Below, one piece after another: positions 6,063-13,569 of a stretch of DNA of 20,054 nt (the stretch's first letter is position 1; each line of letters opens with the position of its first letter). The stretch covers positions 1 through 20,054 of the forward strand of contig JAHFKE010000017.1 of assembly GCA_023245515.1 (NCBI GenBank). Direction: 5' to 3'. Source of the stretch: Candidatus Levyibacteriota bacterium (GTDB lineage: Bacteria; Patescibacteriota; Microgenomatia; Levybacterales; UBA12049). The notes under the pieces are model-generated. The model did not search any database. It saw nothing but the letters and a program-made list of their open reading frames with translations, and had not been told where the DNA came from. The translations under genes were made by a program, and so were the position numbers.

Positions 6063-7466
6063 CTAGACAGGGTCTTCTAAAAACTCGCGCACCTTTTCAG
6101 CAATCTCCTCCTCAGTATAGCGAACCTCCACTGGGCCTAGATCGCGCTTCCGGCCCAAATAAGAAAAGTAGTCCCAACCAACATGCGCGTTCAGAAGATT
6201 CCTACTATGCCCCTCTTTAACAAGCGCCCCAAGCAACTGAGATCTTCCAGGAGGCGGGGTAGTTCTGGCGCGATCAATAGCTTCTCTGCTTGGCATATCG
6301 GAGAAGAACCTGCCCTCCCCTTTACCCTTCTCTTCATCCACACCTTGGCGCAACCTTGTACCCAGACCTTCAGGTAGCTGATCATAATGAAGATCGATCT
6401 GCTCTCTCCTCTGCATAGTGATTCCTTCATGCTTTTCTGCATAACCATCAAGTATTTCTTTTTTCGTATACCAATCAAGCTTTTTTAGCAACGACACATC
6501 ACCTTCTCCCGCACGATAGCGCTTCAACGCGTCGGTGATGGCAAAGAGGCCTTCTACAACCTTCTTCTCCTGCTTAGAAAGATCCATGCGCTCAGGAAGT
6601 AACTCTGCCATTCGCCTTGCCAACTCCTCTTGAATATTAACTGCACTTGCTGTTGCTCCTGAGCGCAATCGGAGCGAAACACCAATACCATCAACGCCAC
6701 CTGCCACCTGCTTAGCAGCGAGGAGCGGGTGCGCAAGACGCAAGTCGCTTACGTCTATATCCTGCTCAAGAAGGTGTAGAAAAAGAGAGGTTGGACCGAA
6801 TTTCATGCGCAACTGCCAGAGAGACATATTCGCGTCCCCATTCACGACATGGAGACGCCGCAAACCGCGCCCCCCTTCTGAATGCGGCTCATTTCTGGTG
6901 TTGATAAGCGGCTTATTGTTACCGGTCGTTCCATGATTAACCTCGTGCTTTATGTGTTGTATTTTTTGAGCCAACATGTATCCATCCCTGGTGGGCTGGC
7001 CCGCACCAGTATAGATCGGCCGTGTGGCGAAGTGGACGAGCAAGTCTTCGGCAGTATCCGCCGCCCCTTCACCCCAAAGATCAACAAGCGTTGAGTAATT
7101 TTCGTGGGCACCCGCACTATAACTAGCTGTTTTTGATCGAGTGCTGTCGGGTGCAGAAATACGCTTATGAAGCGTCATAAGCGAAGATGCTTCAGGGACA
7201 CCATACGTCTCCCAAACTATCTCCTCGCCTGCTAGCTCATGTACTACTAGGTCATCCAGGCTTTCACAGGCAGGGGTCGCATACTCTATAAAGCCAACAT
7301 CAATGTGAAGCTTTGCGCCATTTATAAGAAATTGCCCAACATGGGGTATAGGCGGCCGGAATTTCAACTCAGTCTCATTTAAACCCAAACCAACCCTATT
7401 TGTAGGAAGTCTATATCCATACTCTATCTCGCTTCCCATGAAGCGCGGGACACCTTCTCTTCCCAT
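6063..7466 (-). CDS. PafA-like Pup ligase family protein (carboxylate-amine ligase fold)
   Basis: This 467-residue protein matches the PafA/Dop family of glutamine-synthetase-like enzymes, which attach Pup to lysines or deamidate it. Motifs in order: MGSEIEYG (Glu13 and Glu15, the metal-binding strand), FLINGAKLHIDVGFIEYAT (Asp56, the catalytic Asp position), CESLDDLVVHELAGE, AHENY (121-124 for HENY), INTRNEPHS (189-196), and RRLHVVNGDANMS (203-215). The C-terminal part keeps the LDWYTKKEIL and IDLHYDQL segments seen in PafA. The DVG after LHI and the lack of a recognisable Dop loop favour PafA over Dop. NTRNEP replaces the usual NTRDEP, and NMS is not followed by the usual Glu. Length is close to actinobacterial PafA. 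No Pup/UBact-like protein, Mpa/ARC or 20S proteasome gene is nearby, so the true substrate is open. It precedes the cupredoxin-like gene on the same strand. Confidence 0.88.
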   Translation of the reverse strand: MGREGVPRFMGSEIEYGYRLPTNRVGLGLNETELKFRPPIPHVGQFLINGAKLHIDVGFIEYATPACESLDDLVVHELAGEEIVWETYGVPEASSLMTLHKRISAPDSTRSKTASYSAGAHENYSTLVDLWGEGAADTAEDLLVHFATRPIYTGAGQPTRDGYMLAQKIQHIKHEVNHGTTGNNKPLINTRNEPHSEGGRGLRRLHVVNGDANMSLWQLRMKFGPTSLFLHLLEQDIDVSDLRLAHPLLAAKQVAGGVDGIGVSLRLRSGATASAVNIQEELARRMAELLPERMDLSKQEKKVVEGLFAITDALKRYRAGEGDVSLLKKLDWYTKKEILDGYAEKHEGITMQRREQIDLHYDQLPEGLGTRLRQGVDEEKGKGEGRFFSDMPSREAIDRARTTPPPGRSQLLGALVKEGHSRNLLNAHVGWDYFSYLGRKRDLGPVEVRYTEEEIAEKVREFLEDPV

Positions 7467-7472
7467 AAATTA

Positions 7473-7501
7473 AACATAGCACTCCCCGCAACGAAAAACA
7501 A
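7473..7501 (-). promoter_or_regulatory. Candidate promoter of the PafA-like gene
   Basis: On the minus strand TTGTTT (7501-7496), a 17-base spacer and TATGTT (7478-7473) lead to the ATG at 7466 after six bases, the same geometry as the other predicted leaderless promoters here. The boxes are only moderate matches. A GGGGAG in the spacer could instead serve as a Shine-Dalgarno for an overlapping out-of-frame 17-codon reading frame starting at 7477, which I do not annotate. Confidence 0.42.
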
Positions 7502-7568
7502 TTCGATGCTTAATACGACATCCAACGGTCTCGCATTTTAAAATCTTACTGCAAAACCTTTTTCCTCC

Positions 7569-7598
7569 TTGACAAGTAGTTATCCACATTATTAAACT
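7569..7598 (+). promoter_or_regulatory. dnaA promoter with embedded DnaA box
   Basis: A perfect -35 box TTGACA (7569-7574) is followed after 18 bases by TAAACT (7593-7598). A perfect DnaA box TTATCCACA lies between them at 7580-7588. DnaA bound there would block RNA polymerase, the well-known autorepression arrangement. TATACA at 7603-7608 is an alternative -10. Confidence 0.65.
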
Positions 7599-7632
7599 GC
7601 TCTATACAAGACCTGCTCCTTTCTTTTCTCCT

Positions 7633-7637
7633 GAGGA
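7633..7637 (+). promoter_or_regulatory. dnaA ribosome binding site
   Basis: GAGGA ends four bases before the ATG at 7642. dnaA is thus translated from a normal leader, unlike the many predicted leaderless genes around it. Confidence 0.6.
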
Positions 7638-7641
7638 TTTT

Positions 7642-9015
7642 ATGAACAAACATCTTGATGCAATATGGAAATTAGTGGTGGACGATATGCGCCTGAAAGT
7701 CTCAAGCGGAAATATATCGATGCTCTTTTTAACAGCCAAACTGACCTCAATTGAAGACGATATCGCAACGATTGCAGCACCGTCCTTCTCTGCCACCATG
7801 TTGCAAACAAGATTCTCTACAGAGGTAAAGGCTTCTCTTGATAAACACACGGGTCGCGATATGTCTTTGCTTTTTATCCCCAAAAACCTTGTCTCGCAGA
7901 AAGGATCAGATAGCATAGGTCCGCTCTTTGGTGATGACGAGGAGCCAAGACCCCAAACCGTGGTTGCAGAGGCCACGCAGCCACTCCAAGTTGGGCACCT
8001 TCCACGAGTGCGTGCGGGCTATACGTTTCAGACCTTTGCCGTCTCAGGCAGTAATCAGTTAGCCTTCGTATCAGCACAAACCGTTGCTGCGCATATCGGC
8101 ACTTCATATAATCCGCTTTTTCTCTATGGCCCGGTCGGAGTAGGCAAGACGCATCTCATGCATGCCATTGCTAATCATGTTTATCAGAAAGACCCAAGCA
8201 AAAAGATTGTCTACATAACAAGTGAAGAGTTCACCAATGAAGTTATTGAAGCTATAAGAAATAATGAGACCTCAAAGATGAAGAGGAGGTTCCGCTCTGT
8301 CTATCTTCTTCTTATCGATGACATTCAGTTCATCGAAGGAAAGGAGAAGGTTCAGGAGGAGCTCTTTCACACCTTTAATATTCTGATTGATAACGGCTCG
8401 CAAATCTGCCTTTCATCAGATAGGCCGCCACATGAGATAAAACGTCTGGAAAAAAGATTGTCATCGCGCTTTGCAGGAGGACTGACCGTGGATATTGGAG
8501 CGCCTGATTTTGAATTAAAAATAGCGATACTTGGTATCAAGGCTAAAGAGATGGGCTTTGAGCTCCCAACTGAAGTAGCAACCCTCCTTGCCCAAAACGC
8601 CAATGACATGCGAAGCCTCGAGGGACTTTTTCTACGCGTTGCCACACAAGCAAAGACTACCGATGAACCACTCACGCTTGAGCTTGCAAAAAGAAGTTTA
8701 AGCGCAGTGCGGGAAGAAAAGAGGGGACAGATCCATGCTGAGGACGTTATAAAAACTATCTGTTCATTTTATAATATTAAACCAACGCAGCTCAAAGGGC
8801 CGAAGCGGGATGCTTCGCTCGTTAAAGCACGGCAGGTCTGCATGTATCTTCTTCATAAGGAGCTGGGACTTACCCTCATGGATGTTGGGGGAATACTCGG
8901 AGGACGTGACCACACGACAATCATGCATGGTGTGGGTAAGATAGAAAAGCTTGTGGAGAACGATGCTAAGCTTTCTGCGGAGGTTATGGGGATAAAGCAG
9001 AGTCTCCATGGGTAA
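7642..9015 (+). CDS. dnaA: Chromosomal replication initiator DnaA
   Basis: The protein has 457 residues with the full DnaA layout. Domain I covers about 1-80 and a short variable linker about 81-120. The AAA+ domain (about 125-340) has Walker A GPVGVGKT (163-170), Walker B LLIDDIQF (223-230), the sensor 1 region SSDRPPHEI (258-266) and the box VII arginine in RLSSRF. The C-terminal DNA-binding domain has the signature GGRDHTTIMHG (420-430), which reads the DnaA box. The start at 7642 is supported by a Shine-Dalgarno site and by a normal domain I length. It is divergent from the PafA-like gene and is followed by the likely oriC and dnaN. Confidence 0.98.
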   Translation: MNKHLDAIWKLVVDDMRLKVSSGNISMLFLTAKLTSIEDDIATIAAPSFSATMLQTRFSTEVKASLDKHTGRDMSLLFIPKNLVSQKGSDSIGPLFGDDEEPRPQTVVAEATQPLQVGHLPRVRAGYTFQTFAVSGSNQLAFVSAQTVAAHIGTSYNPLFLYGPVGVGKTHLMHAIANHVYQKDPSKKIVYITSEEFTNEVIEAIRNNETSKMKRRFRSVYLLLIDDIQFIEGKEKVQEELFHTFNILIDNGSQICLSSDRPPHEIKRLEKRLSSRFAGGLTVDIGAPDFELKIAILGIKAKEMGFELPTEVATLLAQNANDMRSLEGLFLRVATQAKTTDEPLTLELAKRSLSAVREEKRGQIHAEDVIKTICSFYNIKPTQLKGPKRDASLVKARQVCMYLLHKELGLTLMDVGGILGGRDHTTIMHGVGKIEKLVENDAKLSAEVMGIKQSLHG

Positions 9016-9066
9016 AAGATTGGGATAACCTAAAATGAGAAAGATATACACCTTCTTTCCCCATTT

Positions 9067-9158
9067 TTATCAACAAGTTGTCCACATTTTTCTACCCATG
9101 ATAAGAAGGCGAATTCTTGCTTTTCTCCACATTTCCCTATACACTACTACAACAACTT
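9067..9158 (+). other. Candidate oriC in the dnaA-dnaN gap
   Basis: Three DnaA-box-like 9-mers lie in one orientation: TTATCAACA (9067-9075), TTGTCCACA (9078-9086) and TTCTCCACA (9123-9131), each one mismatch from TTATCCACA. The first two start 11 bases apart, about one helical turn. A reverse copy of the TTCTCCACA variant lies at 8952-8960 inside the end of dnaA. After the last box come a short CCC cluster (9135-9137) and then CTACTACAACAACTT (9144-9158), which resembles the repeated trinucleotides (DnaA-trio) used to open some bacterial origins. The location between dnaA and dnaN is the most common oriC site. Melting in this position is inference. Confidence 0.65.
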
Positions 9159-9167
9159 AGATATACT

Positions 9168-10277
9168 ATGAAAGTAACTATTTTAACAAGCAATTTACAA
9201 AGTAAGCTCTCCTTTGTTAATCATGCTATTTCACAAAAAAACCAATTACCGATACTTCTGAATGTTCTCCTGGAGACAACGGAGGAGGGGATACGCATCA
9301 AAGCAACTGATCTTGAGATAGGAATTGAAGTTATTGTCCCGGGTAAGGTAGAGGAGGCTGGAGCAACCACAGTACCAGCCAAGATTTTCTCAGAACTTCT
9401 CAGCTCTATATCTGACGATAGTATTACGCTTGAAACTAAAAAGGAAACGTTGGAGATCGTTAGCAAGAGAACAAAAAGTGTTCTCCAAACGATAGATGGT
9501 GCGGAATTTCCAAAGCTCTATGACAAAAAAGGTGAGATGATTGCTGTCTTACAGGAAAAAGATATTCAAAAAGATCTTTCTTTAGTTGTTTTTTCAGCAA
9601 GTCAGGACATTGCAAGACCTGCTCTTTCGGGGGTTTTGGTAAAGAAGGAACGAGAAGGGTTTCTTTTAGTGGCAACAGACGGCTACAGGCTTTCGCTGAA
9701 GCACTACAAAACCCAAAGTGAGTATAATGAGGAGTCTACATCATTTATCGTCCCTGCACGGGTCTTTAGAGAGCTTATGTCTCTAAAGGAAGAGAAGCAA
9801 GAGATTTCGATGTATATATCCCAGGAATCAAGTCAGATTCTTTTTGAGCAGGGCAATACGATTCTTATGGGGAGACTTATTGAAGCAGAATTTCCTAATT
9901 TTGAAAAAAGAATTCCTCATGATTTTTCTGTCAGTATTACTTTTGATAGGGAAGAACTTTTTAAGGCAGTTAAGATATGTTCGATCTTTGCAAAGGACGC
10001 TGCCAATATTATTAAGCTTTCTTTTAAGAAAGACCATATTACTGTATCATCTCAATCATCTTCTGTGGGCGAGAATAGTGTTGATGTTGAATCTATCTTA
10101 ACGGGGGAGGATAATGAGATCGCCTTTAATAGTAGGTATCTATTGGACGTTTTGGGTAATGTTGAAGATAAACAGATGGTGTTTGAGATGACAGGACCTT
10201 TGAATCCTGGGGTCTTTAAATTGCAAGGGAATGTGTCATTTCTTCACCTCATTATGCCAATCCGTGTGCAAACTTAG
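9168..10277 (+). CDS. dnaN: DNA polymerase III beta sliding clamp
   Basis: The protein has 369 residues, the normal length of the beta clamp, the ring that tethers DNA polymerase to DNA. It opens MKVTILTSNLQSKL, has LPILLNVLLE and IKATDLEIGI of the first clamp domain, DGAEFPKL at the first junction, LVATDGYRLS in the second domain, and ends FLHLIMPIRVQT, close to the usual MPxR ending. The ATG at 9168 fits the family N-terminus; an upstream in-frame TTG at 9117 would add 17 atypical residues that cross the origin. No Shine-Dalgarno is obvious. It stops only six bases before the end of the convergent minus-strand array. Confidence 0.97.
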   Translation: MKVTILTSNLQSKLSFVNHAISQKNQLPILLNVLLETTEEGIRIKATDLEIGIEVIVPGKVEEAGATTVPAKIFSELLSSISDDSITLETKKETLEIVSKRTKSVLQTIDGAEFPKLYDKKGEMIAVLQEKDIQKDLSLVVFSASQDIARPALSGVLVKKEREGFLLVATDGYRLSLKHYKTQSEYNEESTSFIVPARVFRELMSLKEEKQEISMYISQESSQILFEQGNTILMGRLIEAEFPNFEKRIPHDFSVSITFDREELFKAVKICSIFAKDAANIIKLSFKKDHITVSSQSSSVGENSVDVESILTGEDNEIAFNSRYLLDVLGNVEDKQMVFEMTGPLNPGVFKLQGNVSFLHLIMPIRVQT

Positions 10278-10283
10278 GACTCA

Positions 10284-10922
10284 CTATAGGAGATATGCTT
10301 TATATTTCTCATTAAATTCTTCAATTGAGAGGGGTTTGAAGATGAATTGCTCAACCACCTCGTTGGTCTTTGTATTGGCAGTAAAGGAGATTCCCCGAGT
10401 CGGATAGGCATATGTTGCCGAATTTGGTCCATAAAAGCCTACTTCTCTTATCGTATACTGAGGTTTTCCATTAGCAGCTATGTAATTGTCTGTTTTTGAA
10501 TCCAAGACGGTTTGCCTGGTAAATATGATAATCCCATCTTTAACAAGGATCATGTCCCGTCTACCGGGCCTTTCAGAGTCGAATGTGTACTTGGTCGTCC
10601 CGTCTGGAAGTAACTCCTTTTGAGAGCTTAGTCCTGTAAGATCGTTTTCTGAAAAGTCCACCGCTCCCCATGCAGAGACCACTTCTTCTTGAAAATGAGG
10701 ACCAGTTGGTATTGGCCCGTCCTCGCTGGTAGGGGTGATGCTTGAGAATGTTGGTGTCGATTTGATTGGCAGGCTAGCCTTGGGCTTCTTTATAGTTTGG
10801 GGCGCAGCGGAGGGGAGGAAGAGGGCGAGAAGGAAGATTACTAAGAGCACAGCCACCATGGAGGCGACAAGCACTTTTTTGTTTTTAAAGAGAGTGATTA
10901 TGTTTTGTAATAATTCAGCCAT
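10284..10922 (-). CDS. Membrane-anchored partner protein, family 1 (pair 7)
   Basis: The protein has 212 residues: a basic N-terminus, one membrane helix (about 17-36), a Pro/Thr/Ser-rich linker (about 40-70) and an external beta-rich domain. I do not recognise the domain. It shares a clear pattern with the genes at 14310-14969 and 17182-17823: (V/Y/N)FSE/D, then LPDGTTKYTF, RRDMILVKDGIIIF, an aromatic-GP motif (FYGPNSATY), and KTNEVVEQFIFKPLS near the end. The start at 10922 is four bases after the stop of the LytM-like gene; a longer in-frame start would overlap that gene. Each family 1 member follows an exported metallopeptidase-type gene (LytM or M15), which suggests a cognate partner such as an immunity, inhibitor or anchor protein. 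That role is inference. Confidence 0.75.
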   Translation of the reverse strand: MAELLQNIITLFKNKKVLVASMVAVLLVIFLLALFLPSAAPQTIKKPKASLPIKSTPTFSSITPTSEDGPIPTGPHFQEEVVSAWGAVDFSENDLTGLSSQKELLPDGTTKYTFDSERPGRRDMILVKDGIIIFTRQTVLDSKTDNYIAANGKPQYTIREVGFYGPNSATYAYPTRGISFTANTKTNEVVEQFIFKPLSIEEFNEKYKAYLL

Positions 10923-10926
10923 ACGT

Positions 10927-11598
10927 CTAATTACCCGAGCAATTGCCACTTAGCATCCAACTCTTGACTTGTCTTCCGGCCAGGGTGGGGTATGCCCCCT
11001 GACTGTTTCCCACAGGCCCACCTCTCCAGAATCCAACCTCAAGCCAATTTGATGGCGAATTTACACCGTTTGGGTCCGTATTTGCCATAACATCGCCGAC
11101 ATTGACATGCTTGCCTAGTACGCTTCTATCAAGGTGCACATGTCCATAGTAGAGTTGCTTGTAGCCACATATTGGAGCGTCAAGTGTCAGGAGTGGATAG
11201 TCTACGCCAAAGCCCCCCGGGTTATTGCCTGCTTTACTAACCGTACCTGAGGCTATGGCAAATACGGGGGTCTTTTGGTGATATTCCAGATCCCATCCCG
11301 CGTCAATTCTTCGATATTGTGCGGGAGACTTTTTGGGAAACGGCCAGCCGCTATCACCGCTGGTGACAGACGAGTTTCCTCCAGGTGGTGTCAGTGTGAC
11401 AAAACCGAAGGTTCTCATCTGTACCACGTCTTTGGAGCCGCTGGTGTTATTGAGCATGACTGGTAGCACGCGTACTCCTGTAGGGGCAGGTGTTTGGGCC
11501 TTAAGCAAAACGCCTTTTGTCCTCAGGGTAAAAATGACCGAAAAGAGGAAGGAGAAGAAAAAGAGAACGAGCACTGTGACCCTGAGACCCGTATACAT
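10927..11598 (-). CDS. Exported LytM/M23-like protein with degenerate metal site (pair 7)
   Basis: The protein has 223 residues: a leader (hydrophobic core about 8-25, probable cleavage after KA at residue 34), a short linker, the motif MRTFGFVTLTPPG (61-73), and an M23/LytM-type domain (about 95-190). The fold is recognised from DAGWDL, TPVFAIASGTV, LYYGHVHL, VNVGDVMA and NWLEVGF. LytM enzymes need HxxxD, a catalytic His in the YxHL region and HxH near the end. Here the first His is Asp99 (Asp103 is kept), His153 is kept, and HxH is NWL (184-186). The ordinary zinc site cannot form. The ATG at 11598 is chosen over a TTG at 11607 because it matches the paralogs and lies eight bases below a -10 box. 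It is followed by its family 1 partner. Confidence 0.8.
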   Translation of the reverse strand: MYTGLRVTVLVLFFFSFLFSVIFTLRTKGVLLKAQTPAPTGVRVLPVMLNNTSGSKDVVQMRTFGFVTLTPPGGNSSVTSGDSGWPFPKKSPAQYRRIDAGWDLEYHQKTPVFAIASGTVSKAGNNPGGFGVDYPLLTLDAPICGYKQLYYGHVHLDRSVLGKHVNVGDVMANTDPNGVNSPSNWLEVGFWRGGPVGNSQGAYPTLAGRQVKSWMLSGNCSGN

Positions 11599-11606
11599 AT
11601 AGATCA

Positions 11607-11635
11607 ATAATAAAGAGGGGGCGAGATTTTTACAA
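11607..11635 (-). promoter_or_regulatory. Conserved array promoter, copy 1
   Basis: On the minus strand TTGTAA (11635-11630), 17 bases and TATTAT (11612-11607), then eight bases to the ATG at 11598. The predicted first transcribed base is one or two bases before the ATG. The same -35, spacing and -10 precede four other exported-protein genes of the array. Confidence 0.75.
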
Positions 11636-11648
11636 GGGGCTTACTCTT

Positions 11649-12206
11649 CTAGCAGCCGGGAGCAAGGGGACTAAAATCGGTATTGGTTCCACGTAGTTGC
11701 TGCTTAACTTCAAAATTAAGATAAAACTGCACAGGATATTCGCAAATTCCTTTTTGACTTATGTTATGTTCTATAAACCACGCATTTCCCTCCGTTTTTG
11801 CTTTTGCAACATCGGTCGTTAATATCTCAACCTGGAAGATATCTGCAGACTTCACATATTCAATATGGATATTTCCTGAAGCATAGATAATTCCTGACTC
11901 CTCCTTTTGGGGCAAAAGTGAAAGTATTTTTTCTACAGCTTGCGTATCGTTTGCGGAGAGTAGTTCTCTGTTTTCAAAACGTTCAAGTAAGATTTTTTGA
12001 TCTTCGGAGAATTGTATACCAGTTGGACTTGGTTGATCATTGTAGTCTGTAGATGTAAGCGTTGGGGCTGGCGAAGGACTGACTTTTGTAGCAGCTTTTT
12101 TGGTGCTTGAAGATGAAAAAAGAAATGTTGATAAGATAACGATAACAACAAGAACAATAAATGCGGCGATAAGTATAGTAAGACGGCTTGGTCTTTGTGC
12201 TTCCAT
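11649..12206 (-). CDS. Membrane-anchored partner protein, family 2 with Cys pair (pair 6)
   Basis: The protein has 185 residues: one membrane helix (about 9-30), a Ser/Pro/Thr linker (about 32-65), and an external alpha/beta domain. It shares with 12978-13535 and 18847-19389 the pattern SGxxY(A/E)S, EYVKSADIFQVEILTTD, a helix with AKTEGNAWF, GICEYPVQFYLN, and a C-terminal end PLAPGC. The two late cysteines (in GIC and the final residue) are invariant in the three copies and could form a disulfide. Each family 2 member follows a lysozyme-like transglycosylase gene, here 30 bases after 12237-12920. I do not know the family; a cognate partner of the exported enzyme is the working inference. TAAGAT lies six bases before the ATG and might give a weak separate start. 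Confidence 0.75.
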   Translation of the reverse strand: MEAQRPSRLTILIAAFIVLVVIVILSTFLFSSSSTKKAATKVSPSPAPTLTSTDYNDQPSPTGIQFSEDQKILLERFENRELLSANDTQAVEKILSLLPQKEESGIIYASGNIHIEYVKSADIFQVEILTTDVAKAKTEGNAWFIEHNISQKGICEYPVQFYLNFEVKQQLRGTNTDFSPLAPGC

Positions 12207-12236
12207 ATAAGTATCTTATCTCATTTTATGCAGGGA

Positions 12237-12920
12237 TTAACAGCTTAGTTTTCCCCAGAGAGATCTTGCTGTTGCCCAATATCGAAAACCACATTTCTGG
12301 TTTCTATTATAGCCAATAGCATTGGTTGTTTGCGTTTCCCAATTAACATCCCCCCTGTCAAGGGGCCCGTTTTTTCCTCGTGCTGGTGGAGCTTGTCCTG
12401 CAGGGGTGGAGCTTCCCATCTGGTAGAGGCCCCATGCTCCGCCAGCATCTATGGAAGCTTGTCCTGGCGGCCAGCCTACGACAGTCGGATTGTACCCACT
12501 CTCGCCCGGAATTATAGTTATGAACCACAGGGCTGCATGTTTTGGGTCTTGTTGTTGCAGAAGGGCATAGAGCTTATCCTTAGTAAATGTGCAATTGGGA
12601 TCCCCAATATTCTTTCCTTTGGTTTTTGATAGGTTATATCTTCCACAGGTATTAGTACTTGGTGTAACGTAGTCGGCTCCGCTTATCTGACTACCCGTCC
12701 ACCCAGGCGGTGTAAGTGTGGCATAGCCAAATGTCCGAAGTTGTACAGAGCTTTTTGAGCCATTGGTAGTTTTCAAGAGGACAGGTACAACTGGTACGCC
12801 TGTGGGTGTTGGTCCTTGCGCTTTAAGCAGCACCCCTCTTGTTTGCAAGGTAAAAAGGATCGAGAAGAAGAAAGAAAAGAAGAAGACAACCAAAGTCGCA
12901 ATTTTTACATTTTTGCGCAT
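12237..12920 (-). CDS. Exported lysozyme-like (SLT-type) transglycosylase protein (pair 6)
   Basis: The protein has 227 residues: a leader with hydrophobic core (about 7-25) and likely cleavage after LLKA (residue 34), a linker, the shared motif LRTFGYATLTPPG (61-73), then a lysozyme-like domain (about 105-227). The catalytic Glu is Glu140 in PGESGYNP, followed by GAWGLYQM (161-168), which corresponds to the GxxGLMQ motif of lytic transglycosylases. The tail has NWETQTTNAIGYN and a Cys at the C-terminus. Such enzymes cleave the glycan strands of peptidoglycan between MurNAc and GlcNAc. The ATG at 12920 lies eight bases below the -10 box of the conserved promoter. A family 2 partner follows 30 bases later. 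Confidence 0.85.
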   Translation of the reverse strand: MRKNVKIATLVVFFFSFFFSILFTLQTRGVLLKAQGPTPTGVPVVPVLLKTTNGSKSSVQLRTFGYATLTPPGWTGSQISGADYVTPSTNTCGRYNLSKTKGKNIGDPNCTFTKDKLYALLQQQDPKHAALWFITIIPGESGYNPTVVGWPPGQASIDAGGAWGLYQMGSSTPAGQAPPARGKNGPLDRGDVNWETQTTNAIGYNRNQKCGFRYWATARSLWGKLSC

Positions 12921-12928
12921 ATAAGCTA

Positions 12929-12957
12929 ATGATAAAGGTGGGGGGCAATTTTTACAA
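12929..12957 (-). promoter_or_regulatory. Conserved array promoter, copy 2
   Basis: Minus strand TTGTAA (12957-12952), a 17-base spacer containing a run of six C, TATCAT (12934-12929), then eight bases to the ATG at 12920. It has the same geometry as copies 1, 3 and 5. Confidence 0.75.
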
Positions 12958-12977
12958 GAGCGGGAGAATAATAGCGC

Positions 12978-13535
12978 CTATTGGCAGCCATCAGGAAGAG
13001 GATTAAAGGTGATGTCTTCTCCTTTGAGCGACTGGGCCACAAAAATGTCGATACTAAACATAATTGGAAGATTACAAATTCCCTGATTGCTCAGCCCATA
13101 GCCCCTAAGCCATGCAACTGTTTCATTTTTTGCCTGAGAAAGATTTCTGGTGAGAATTTTTGCTTGAAAAATGTCCAGAGCGTGTACATAATCGACACTT
13201 ACATTTGCAGATTCATACACAACCCCTCCTGAGTCAGTTGTCTTAAGAGTTGCAAGAAGGAGATTATTTTTTGCTTTGACATCTGCGCTTGATAGAGGGG
13301 GTAGTTTATCCACCTTCTCCCAGAAGCTCTGACTTGCCTTTGTGTTGTAGTCCACAGGATATTTATCAAGAGGTGTAACTGCAGGTTGCGTTGGTAGCGC
13401 TGAAGGCTGTGTTTGCAGAGTGGAAGTGCCTTGTAATCGACGTGAAGAAAAGAAAACAAGAGAGAGGAAGATGAAGCTCAATGTTGCCCCAATAATAAGA
13501 ATAAGGGAATAGTGTTTTTTTATTTTTTTATACAT
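12978..13535 (-). CDS. Membrane-anchored partner protein, family 2 with Cys pair (pair 5)
   Basis: The protein has 185 residues: a short basic start, one membrane helix (about 9-29), a Gln/Pro/Thr linker, then the family 2 domain. Conserved points are VDYNTKASQSFWEKVDKLPPLS, GGVVYESANVSVDYVHALDIFQ, TVAWLRGYGLSNQGICNLPIMF and the end NPLPDGCQ. It is closest to the 18847-19389 protein, with which it shares the NYxxxA...W(E/D)KVD and PPLS segment that is less clear in 11649-12206. It follows a transglycosylase-type gene by 34 bases. A TATTAT six bases before the ATG (13547-13542) could give a weak independent start, though no good -35 accompanies it. Function unknown beyond the pairing. Confidence 0.75.
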   Translation of the reverse strand: MYKKIKKHYSLILIIGATLSFIFLSLVFFSSRRLQGTSTLQTQPSALPTQPAVTPLDKYPVDYNTKASQSFWEKVDKLPPLSSADVKAKNNLLLATLKTTDSGGVVYESANVSVDYVHALDIFQAKILTRNLSQAKNETVAWLRGYGLSNQGICNLPIMFSIDIFVAQSLKGEDITFNPLPDGCQ

Positions 13536-13569
13536 AGCACAATAATACTACTCGCTCTATGACTTTGAA

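Noticed and set aside
7424..7477. Seventeen-codon reading frame on the minus strand with GGAG before its ATG, overlapping the PafA-like start; considered as a Pup-like peptide or leader peptide
   Set aside because: It is too short, contains no Gly-Gly-Glu/Gln end, and is explained by the promoter and the N-terminus of the PafA-like gene.
9117..9167. Extended dnaN N-terminus from an upstream TTG
   Set aside because: The extra 17 residues do not fit the beta-clamp N-terminus and would run through the DnaA-box and trio-like region; ATG at 9168 gives the normal length.
10278..10290. GACTCACTATAGG, matching the core of the T7 phage promoter
   Set aside because: The upstream half of the T7 promoter does not match and the sequence lies across the dnaN-array junction, partly inside coding sequence of the 10284-10922 gene. 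No phage genes are present. It is most likely chance, though vector contamination at this point could be excluded from reads.
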